Below are positions 58,328 through 64,000 of a stretch of DNA of 64,000 bases, piece after piece. Under the pieces are notes generated by a model. That model searched no databases, was not told the origin of the DNA, and was given only the letters and a program-made list of their open reading frames with translations. Both the position numbers and the translations under genes were made by a program. Each line of letters begins with the position of its first letter. The first letter of the stretch is position 1. This DNA comes from Streptomyces rishiriensis. Its GTDB lineage: Bacteria; Actinomycetota; Actinomycetes; Streptomycetales; Streptomycetaceae. The DNA lies in the NCBI RefSeq assembly GCF_003112535.1, contig NZ_BEWA01000009.1:248001-312000 (forward strand). Direction: 5' to 3'.

Positions 58328-60370
58328 CTACTCCGCCACGGGCAGCCGCGCCCCGTCCCGCAGGAACAGCGGGAGCCGGTCCAGCGGGGCGTCGACCGTC
58401 ACGGCCGCACCCCCCTCGTACGTCTCGCCCGTCCACGCGTCGGTCCAGCGCGCCCCCGCCGGCAGGTACGCGGTGCGGGCCGTGGCGCCCGCCGTCAGCA
58501 CCGGGGCGACGAGCAGGTCCCGGCCGAAGAGGTAGGAGTCGTCCACCGACCAGGCCGCCCGGTCGTCGGGGAACTCCAGGAACAGCGGCCGCATGGGCGG
58601 CAGGCCCTCCTCGTGCGCCTCCCGCATCACCCGCAGGACATAGGGCTTGAGCCGCTCCCGCAGCCGCAGGTACTTCTCCAGGACCGCGCCGGCCTCCTCG
58701 CCGTAGGACCACACCTCGTTCGGGCCGCCCGTCATGTCCGGGCCCAGCGGCATGCCGGGGTCGCGGAAGCCGTGCAGCCGCATCAGCGGGGACAGCGCGC
58801 CGAACTGGAACCAGCGCACCATCACCTCCCGGTACCGCGGATCGTCCGGGTCGCCGCCGTGGAAGCCGCCGATGTCGGTGTTCCACCACGGAATGCCCGA
58901 CAGCGCGGTGTTCAGGCCGGCCGCGATCTGACGGCGCAGGGTGGGGAAGTCGGTGCCGATGTCACCGGACCACAGGGCGGCGCCGTAGCGCTGGCTGCCC
59001 GCCCACGCCGAGCGGTTGAGGCTGACGATCTCCTCCTCGCCGGCCGCGCGCAGGCCCTCGTAGAAGGTGCGGGCGTTCTCGGCCGGGTAGATGTTGCCGA
59101 CCTCCAGCCCCGGACCCGCCCAGTACCGCAGGTTCTCCTGGAAACCGGGCTTCAGCTCGGGCTCGCAGGCGTCCAGCCAGAACGCCGTGATGCCGTACGG
59201 GGCCAGGTAGTTGTCGCGGATCCTCGACCACAGGAACTCCCGGGCCTCGGGGTTCGTCGCGTCGTAGAACGCCACCTGGACGGTCGAGGCGACGCCCTTG
59301 TCCGGCCAGTCGGCGTGGGCCGTCGGGCCGTACTCGGTGCCGATGAAGTAGCCCCGCTGCTCCATCACCGGGTGGTTCTCCGACAGCGGGGACACCGACG
59401 GCCACACCGACACCACCAGCTTCACGCCCAGCTCGTCCAGTTCACGGACCATCGCCGCCGGGTCGGGCCACTCGCTGGGGTCGAACCTCCACTCGCCGAG
59501 GTGCGTCCAGTGGAAGAAGTCGCAGACGATGGCGTCCAGCGGCAGGCCCCGGCGCTTGTACTCCCTTGCCACTTCGAGGAGTTCGTGCTGGGTGCGGTAG
59601 CGCAGCTTGCACTGCCAGAACCCGGCGGCCCACTCCGGCAGCATCGGGGTGCGGCCGGTGACCGCGCTGTAGCGGCGCTGGGCCTCGGCCGGCGCGCCCG
59701 CCGTGATCCAGTAGTCGATCTGGCGGGCCGAGTCCGCGACCCAGCGGGTGCCGTTGCCGGCCAGTTCGACGCGGCCGATCGCCGGGTTGTTCCACAGCAG
59801 CGTGTAGCCGCGGCTGGAGGTGAGCACCGGGATGCCGACCTCGGCGTTGCGCTGGACCAGGTCCAGGACCAGGCCCTTCTGGTCGAGCCGCCCGTGCTGG
59901 TGCTGGCCGAGCCCGTACAGCTTCTCGTCGTCGTACGCGGCGAAGCGCTGCTCCAGCCGGTGATGGCCGTGGCCGACCGCCGTGTACAGACGCGAGCCCG
60001 GCCACCAGAAGTGGGCGCGCTCCTCGGCCAGGATCTCCGTGCGGTCGTCCGTGCGCAGAAAGCGGATCAGGCCCTCGGCGTTCACCTCGACGGTGAGCGC
60101 GCCGACCGTCAGCTGCCCCTCGTCGTCGCCGGTCTTGACGGTGCTCTCGGTGGCCGGCGGCTCCTCGAGCAGCGCGCCCGGCAGCCCCTGCAGGATCGGC
60201 CCGCCGAGTCGGGCGCGCACCCGGACGGCGTCCGGACCCCAGGGTTCGACGCGCAGAGTCTCCTGGCGGCCGCTCCACTCCAGCGCGCCGCCTCGCTCAC
60301 GGAAGGTGCCGACGGTGGGGGAGGACTGCGCGAGGCTGACCTGAGGCTGGCTTTCGGCGGGCTGGTTCAT
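58328..60370 (-). CDS. GH31 alpha-xylosidase
   Basis: A 680-residue cytoplasmic GH31 enzyme. The nucleophile is in AFWLDACEPEL (about D400) and the acid/base in LWSGDIGTDF (about D470). N-terminal beta-sandwich elements (YGLGQHQHGRLDQKG) and MRPLFLEFP near the end support the family. It would cleave alpha-1,6-xylose from the non-reducing end of xyloglucan oligosaccharides; context supports xylosidase over glucosidase. The ATG at 60370 has AAGGAG about ten bases upstream inside a small hairpin; an in-frame ATG at 60400 is possible. It follows the LacI gene by 76 bases on the same strand. Confidence 0.9.
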   Translation of the reverse strand: MNQPAESQPQVSLAQSSPTVGTFRERGGALEWSGRQETLRVEPWGPDAVRVRARLGGPILQGLPGALLEEPPATESTVKTGDDEGQLTVGALTVEVNAEGLIRFLRTDDRTEILAEERAHFWWPGSRLYTAVGHGHHRLEQRFAAYDDEKLYGLGQHQHGRLDQKGLVLDLVQRNAEVGIPVLTSSRGYTLLWNNPAIGRVELAGNGTRWVADSARQIDYWITAGAPAEAQRRYSAVTGRTPMLPEWAAGFWQCKLRYRTQHELLEVAREYKRRGLPLDAIVCDFFHWTHLGEWRFDPSEWPDPAAMVRELDELGVKLVVSVWPSVSPLSENHPVMEQRGYFIGTEYGPTAHADWPDKGVASTVQVAFYDATNPEAREFLWSRIRDNYLAPYGITAFWLDACEPELKPGFQENLRYWAGPGLEVGNIYPAENARTFYEGLRAAGEEEIVSLNRSAWAGSQRYGAALWSGDIGTDFPTLRRQIAAGLNTALSGIPWWNTDIGGFHGGDPDDPRYREVMVRWFQFGALSPLMRLHGFRDPGMPLGPDMTGGPNEVWSYGEEAGAVLEKYLRLRERLKPYVLRVMREAHEEGLPPMRPLFLEFPDDRAAWSVDDSYLFGRDLLVAPVLTAGATARTAYLPAGARWTDAWTGETYEGGAAVTVDAPLDRLPLFLRDGARLPVAE

Positions 60371-60378
60371 GTGGAGTG

Positions 60379-60391
60379 CTCCTTGAAGGAG
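60379..60391 (-). promoter_or_regulatory. Hairpin sequestering the GH31 ribosome-binding site
   Basis: CTCCTTGAAGGAG is a short palindrome whose downstream arm in the transcript is the Shine-Dalgarno sequence AAGGAG of the 60370 start. It could reduce initiation, or favour the upstream ATG at 60400. Confidence 0.4.
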
Positions 60392-60446
60392 TGCAGACAT
60401 GGCGGTGCCCCGGCGAGGGCACGACAGCGAGAAAAGCGGGGGTTTC

Positions 60447-61460
60447 TCAGGAGGCGACGGGAACCGGTCCGGTGCTCGCCCGGACCGTCAGCTCGGGCGC
60501 GATCAGCACGACCTCGTCGCCGCCGTGCCCCTCCAGCTTGGCGACCAGGCGTTCCACCGCGTGCCGGCCCATCTCCTGCGCGGGGATGGCGACGGAGGTC
60601 AGCCGCACCGACGCCTGGACGGCGACCTGGTCGGGGCAGATCGCCACCACCGAGACGTCCTCCGGCACGGCCCGGCCCTGCTGGCGCAGCAGCGCGAGCA
60701 GCGGCTCCACCGCCGACTCGTTCTGCACGACGAAGCCGGTGGTGCCCGGACGTTCGTCGAGGATCCGGGCCAGGGTCACGGCCATCGCGTCGTACCCGCC
60801 CTCGCACGGCCGGTGCAGCAGCCGCAGGCCCAGTTCCCTCGCCCGGCGGCGCAGCCCGTCGAGCGTGCGCTCGGCGAAGCCGGTGTGCCGCTCGTAGACC
60901 GCCGGGGCCTCGCCGATGACGGCGATGTCGCGGTGCCCGAGCGTGGCCAGATGCTCCACACACAGCGCGCCGGTCGCCCCGAAGTCCAGATCGACGCAGG
61001 TCAGCCCCGAGGTGTCGGCCGGGAGGCCGATCAGGACGGACGGCTGGTCGGTGGAGCGCAGCAGCGGCAGCCGCTCGTCGTCGAGTTCGACGTCCATCAG
61101 GATCATCGCGTCGGCGAGCCCGCTGCCGGTGACGCGGCGGACCGCGTCGGACCCCTCCTCGCCGGTGAGCAGCAGGACGTCGTACCCGTGCGTCCGTGCC
61201 GTGGTGGCCACCGCGATGGCGATCTCCATCATCACCGGCACGTAGATGTCGGTGCGCAGCGGGATCATCAGCGCGATGATGTTCGACCTGCTGCTGGCCA
61301 GGGCGCGCGCGCCCGCGTTCGGGTGGTAGCCGAGCTCCCGGATGCTCTGCTCGACGCGCTGCCGGGTGGTCGTGGAGATGGACCGCTTGCCACTGAGGAC
61401 ATAGCTCACCGTGCTCGCCGAGACTCCGGCGTGCTGGGCGACCTCGGCGAGGGTGACCAT
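60447..61460 (-). CDS. LacI-family transcriptional regulator of the xyloglucan locus
   Basis: A 337-residue LacI/GalR repressor. The N-terminal helix-turn-helix and hinge are TLAEVAQHAGVSASTVSYVLSG and YHPNAGARALAS; the rest is a periplasmic-binding-like effector domain. Two operator boxes lie directly upstream (61479 and 61567), and two identical boxes flank the GH3 gene and transporter operon 15 kb away. It therefore probably represses the whole locus and itself, released by a xyloglucan-derived sugar. The ATG at 61460 has GGAGAG five bases upstream; longer frames lack domain content. It is likely cotranscribed with GH31. Confidence 0.92.
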   Translation of the reverse strand: MVTLAEVAQHAGVSASTVSYVLSGKRSISTTTRQRVEQSIRELGYHPNAGARALASSRSNIIALMIPLRTDIYVPVMMEIAIAVATTARTHGYDVLLLTGEEGSDAVRRVTGSGLADAMILMDVELDDERLPLLRSTDQPSVLIGLPADTSGLTCVDLDFGATGALCVEHLATLGHRDIAVIGEAPAVYERHTGFAERTLDGLRRRARELGLRLLHRPCEGGYDAMAVTLARILDERPGTTGFVVQNESAVEPLLALLRQQGRAVPEDVSVVAICPDQVAVQASVRLTSVAIPAQEMGRHAVERLVAKLEGHGGDEVVLIAPELTVRASTGPVPVAS

Positions 61461-61478
61461 CCAGCTCTCCAAGTTTTG

Positions 61479-61491
61479 TGAAGCGCTTCGA
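61479..61491. promoter_or_regulatory. LacI-family operator box 3 (near-perfect)
   Basis: TGAAGCGCTTCGA differs from the 14-bp consensus by loss of one C. It lies 19 bases upstream of the regulator ATG, a typical autoregulatory position. Confidence 0.7.
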
Positions 61492-61566
61492 CAGTGCGCA
61501 TTGCGAACAGGGGCGGGTGAGGGTGGTTCGACAGTAGCTCTAGCGCGAGTGGGTGTCCATAGGTTG

Positions 61567-61580
61567 TCGAAGCGCTTCGA
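61567..61580. promoter_or_regulatory. LacI-family operator box 4
   Basis: Perfect palindrome TCGAAGCGCTTCGA, 88 bases from box 3 (eight helical turns), allowing looping over the regulator promoter. Confidence 0.8.
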
Positions 61581-61892
61581 CAGCGAGTTGTGGCGGATTG
61601 GTGGAGAAGAGTACGGGAACGGGCCGCGGTCGTCGCCCACACCCGTTCGGCGCAGGCCGCGCGGGCCGCGCACGGCGTCCCGCGCGGCCCGCGCCCGGAC
61701 GCCGGGGGACGCCGCGACACGCCGCGATACGCCGGGGCGACGCCCCTCCCGGGCCCGGCCGCCGGGCCCGATCCCGCTCGAAGGGCCGCGCGTGGGGTGG
61801 CCACCGCGGCCCGGATCGGGTACCAACGATCGGGTAGCACCCATCGGTAACCAATGTGGTCCGAGATCCCGATTCGCGGCGAGGTGAGCCTC

Positions 61893-63830
61893 ATGTCCGC
61901 ACCACCCCTCAAGAAACCCACCGTCACCGAGCGTGAGGCCCGTCAGGTCGCCGAGGCCGCCCGGGAGCAGGACTGGCGCAAGCCCAGCTTCGCCAAGGAA
62001 CTGTTCCTGGGCCGTTTCCGCCTCGACCTCGTCCACCCGCACCCGGTCCCCTCCGACGAGGCCGTCCGGCGGGGCGAGGCGTTCCTGGCCAAGCTCCGCG
62101 AATTCTGCGAGACGCAGGTGGACGCGGCCCGCATCGAACGCGAGGCCCGCATCCCCGACGAGGTCGTGCGCGGGCTCAAGGAGCTCGGCGCCCTCGGCAT
62201 GAAGATCGACCCCAAGTACGGCGGCCTCGGCCTCACCCAGGTGTACTACAACAAGGCCCTGGCCCTGGTGGGCTCCGCCAGCCCCGCCATCGGGGTGCTG
62301 CTGTCGGCGCACCAGTCGATCGGCGTGCCGCAGCCGCTGAAGATGTTCGGCACCCCCGAGCAGAAGCAGAAGTTCCTGCCTCGCTGCGCCACCACCGACA
62401 TCAGCGCCTTCCTGCTCACCGAGCCGGACGTCGGCTCCGACCCGGCCCGCCTGGCGGCGAGCGCGGTGCCCGACGGCGACGACTACGTCCTCGACGGCGT
62501 GAAGCTGTGGACGACCAACGGCGTGGTCGCCGACCTGCTGGTGGTCATGGCGCGGGTCCCCGCGAGCGAGGGGCACAAGGGCGGCATCACCGCCTTCGTC
62601 GTGGAGACGGACTCGCCCGGCATCACCGTCGAGAACCGCAACGCCTTCATGGGCCTGCGCGGCATCGAGAACGGCGTCACCCGCTTCCACCAGGTCCGGG
62701 TCCCGGCCGCGAACCGCGTCGGCCCCGAGGGCGCCGGTCTGAAGATCGCCCTGACCACGCTCAACACGGGCCGGCTCTCCCTGCCCGCGTCCTGCGTGGC
62801 CGCCGGCAAGTGGTGTCTGAAGATCGCCCGTGAATGGTCGGCGGCCCGCGAGCAGTGGGGCAAGCCGATCGCCCACCACGAGGCGGTCGGCGCGAAGATC
62901 TCCTTCATCGCGGCGACCACCTTCGCCTTGGAAGCGGTGCTCGACCTGTCGTCGCAGATGGCCGACGAGGACCGCAACGACATCCGCATCGAGGGCGCGC
63001 TGGCCAAGCTCTTCGCCTCCGAGATGGGCTGGCGGATGGCCGACGAACTGGTCCAGATCCGCGGCGGCCGCGGCTTCGAGACGGCGGAGTCCCTCGCCGC
63101 CCGCGGCGAGAAGGCCGTCCCCGCCGAACAGGTCCTGCGCGACCTGCGGATCAACCGCATCTTCGAGGGCTCGACGGAGATCATGCACCTCCTCATCGCC
63201 CGCGAGGCCGTCGACGCCCACCTCACGGTCGCCGGCGACCTCATCGACCCCGACAAGTCCCTCCAGGACAAGGCGAGGGCGGGTGCGAACGCCGGTGTCT
63301 TCTACGCCAAGTGGCTGCCGAAGCTGGTCGCGGGGCCGGGGCAACTGCCTTCGTCGTACGCGGAGTTCAAGCACGCGGGCGTCGACCTGTCGCCGCATCT
63401 GCGGCATGTCGAGCGGCATGCGCGCAAGCTCGCCCGCTCCACCTTCTACGCCATGTCCCGCTGGCAGGGCCGGATGGAGACCAAGCAGGGCTTCCTCGGC
63501 CGGATCGTCGACATCGGCGCGGAGCTGTTCGCGATGAGCGCGGCCTGTGTGCGCGCCGAACTGCTGCGCTCGCGCGGCGAGAACGGCCGCGAGGCCTACC
63601 AGCTCGCCGACGTGTTCTGCCGCCAGTCCCGCATCCGCGTCGACGAGCTCTTCGCGCGCCTGTGGCACAACACCGACGATCTGGACCGCAAGGTCGTCAG
63701 GGGCGTCATGGCGGGCGCCTACGAGTGGCTGGAGCAGGGCGTCGTCGACCTGTCCGGGGACGCTCCCTGGATCGCCGACGCGACCCCCGGCCCCAGCGAG
63801 CGGGAGAACGTCCACCGCCCGATCAGGTGA
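61893..63830 (+). CDS. Acyl-CoA dehydrogenase (large, three-domain type)
   Basis: A 645-residue FAD-dependent acyl-CoA dehydrogenase. The standard fold covers about residues 60-420: AFLLTEPDVGSDPA is the substrate/flavin loop and MGLRGIENGVTRF follows. QIRGGRGFE and FEGSTEIMHLLIAREA lie near the cofactor site. An additional C-terminal helical domain of about 180 residues makes it longer than the usual 380, as in VLCAD-like and other long forms. It introduces the first double bond in fatty acid beta-oxidation. The ATG at 61893 is preceded by GAGGTGAG; an ATG at 61854 is in frame but lacks a ribosome-binding site. Confidence 0.88.
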   Translation: MSAPPLKKPTVTEREARQVAEAAREQDWRKPSFAKELFLGRFRLDLVHPHPVPSDEAVRRGEAFLAKLREFCETQVDAARIEREARIPDEVVRGLKELGALGMKIDPKYGGLGLTQVYYNKALALVGSASPAIGVLLSAHQSIGVPQPLKMFGTPEQKQKFLPRCATTDISAFLLTEPDVGSDPARLAASAVPDGDDYVLDGVKLWTTNGVVADLLVVMARVPASEGHKGGITAFVVETDSPGITVENRNAFMGLRGIENGVTRFHQVRVPAANRVGPEGAGLKIALTTLNTGRLSLPASCVAAGKWCLKIAREWSAAREQWGKPIAHHEAVGAKISFIAATTFALEAVLDLSSQMADEDRNDIRIEGALAKLFASEMGWRMADELVQIRGGRGFETAESLAARGEKAVPAEQVLRDLRINRIFEGSTEIMHLLIAREAVDAHLTVAGDLIDPDKSLQDKARAGANAGVFYAKWLPKLVAGPGQLPSSYAEFKHAGVDLSPHLRHVERHARKLARSTFYAMSRWQGRMETKQGFLGRIVDIGAELFAMSAACVRAELLRSRGENGREAYQLADVFCRQSRIRVDELFARLWHNTDDLDRKVVRGVMAGAYEWLEQGVVDLSGDAPWIADATPGPSERENVHRPIR

Positions 63831-63849
63831 TCCTTCGAACACGGTTGCC

Positions 63850-63901
63850 AGGCGGCCGGGTCGCGGGGCGTTCCCCAGGGGGACGCCCTGTCCGGCCGCC
63901 T
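63850..63901 (+). terminator. Long nested hairpin after the acyl-CoA dehydrogenase
   Basis: Outer arms AGGCGGCCGG and CCGGCCGCCT (10 bp) enclose an inner GGGCGT-TCCCC / GGGGACGCCC stem. It lies 20 bases after the stop codon and directly before the next gene. Confidence 0.7.
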
Positions 63902-63925
63902 TCCCGTTGCGGCAACAATGGGGGG

Positions 63926-64000
63926 ATGAGCGACAGTCCAGCCCCCCTCGCCGACCCGCATCTCGTCTACGACCCCGTCGCGGGCGACGGCCCCAAGGAC
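63926..64000 (+). CDS. dxr: Probable 1-deoxy-D-xylulose 5-phosphate reductoisomerase (3' truncated)
   Basis: Only the first 25 codons are inside the window. The start MSDSPAPLADPHLVYDPVA matches, from memory, the N-terminal extension of Streptomyces Dxr, which is followed by the NADPH-binding GSTGSIG motif just beyond this edge. GGGGGG immediately precedes the ATG. Dxr makes 2-C-methyl-D-erythritol 4-phosphate in isoprenoid synthesis. Too little sequence is present for a firm call. Confidence 0.6.
   Translation, partial: MSDSPAPLADPHLVYDPVAGDGPKD

Larger units (their letters stand above)
61461..61892. promoter_or_regulatory. Divergent control region of lacI-type regulator and acyl-CoA dehydrogenase
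   Basis: This 432-bp gap has no convincing gene. It carries two LacI-type boxes near the regulator. Next to the dehydrogenase, direct repeats of the type CGATCGGGTA / CCATCGGTAA (about 61828-61855) may be a separate operator. Confidence 0.6.

Noticed and set aside
61590..61850. Several 80-100 codon frames in the regulator/acyl-CoA dehydrogenase gap
   Set aside because: They overlap each other in different frames, are Arg/Ala-rich and lack ribosome-binding sites.

Overview
The window is a stretch of high-GC actinobacterial chromosome, almost certainly Streptomyces. The evidence is the codon use (G/C at nearly every third position), frequent GTG and TTG starts, ATGA/GTGA translational coupling, twin-arginine signals, a mycothiol-type enzyme, an LAETG sortase substrate and a polyamine/GABA block in the order I remember from S. 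coelicolor (roughly SCO5655 to SCO5694; recalled, not checked). No rRNA, tRNA, CRISPR array, transposase or integrase was seen.

Layout. 1-6.5 kb: the end of an ABC ATPase, a maleylpyruvate isomerase-family protein, an LAETG surface protein, a LOG-family protein, a VOC protein and an ABC exporter pair. 6.7-10.2 kb: class III aminotransferase, Lrp/AsnC regulator and gamma-aminobutyraldehyde dehydrogenase. 10.5-12.6 kb: a coupled operon of a small sorted-type protein, a class F sortase with a lipobox, an ECF sigma factor and a membrane protein, behind an ECF-type promoter. 12.7-15.2 kb: an unassigned three-gene operon (two-TM protein, cupin-like protein, inositol-monophosphatase-like protein). 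15.3-22.5 kb: an ArsB/NhaD-type permease divergent from a 1,945-residue TIR / calcineurin-like / NACHT / pentapeptide / WD40 protein, a strong NLR-like defence candidate. 22.7-26.4 kb: glycerophosphodiesterase, adenosine-deaminase-family enzyme (probably aminodeoxyfutalosine deaminase of menaquinone synthesis), DUF4190-type membrane protein and a NADAR protein.

26.6-43.0 kb: polyamine and GABA catabolism: a second aminobutyraldehyde dehydrogenase, PotDABC transporter, PuuB-type oxidase, a PucR regulator, a TraG/FtsK-like membrane ATPase, GabT, a PAP2 phosphatase and a GabD-type dehydrogenase. Together these would import putrescine or spermidine and convert it through aminobutyraldehyde and GABA to succinate.

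43.2-61.5 kb: a complete-looking xyloglucan utilisation locus. Secreted GH74 and GH12 enzymes would cut the polymer, a CUT1-type binding protein and two permeases (no ATPase, so probably MsiK-dependent) would import the oligosaccharides, and cytoplasmic GH95, GH42, GH31 and GH3 enzymes would remove fucose, galactose, xylose and glucose. A LacI regulator sits at the end. Four copies of its probable operator, a TCGAAGCGCTTCGA palindrome, lie upstream of the GH3 gene, the transporter operon and the regulator itself. A secreted chorismate mutase gene is embedded in this locus. 61.9-64 kb: an acyl-CoA dehydrogenase and the first 25 codons of what looks like dxr.
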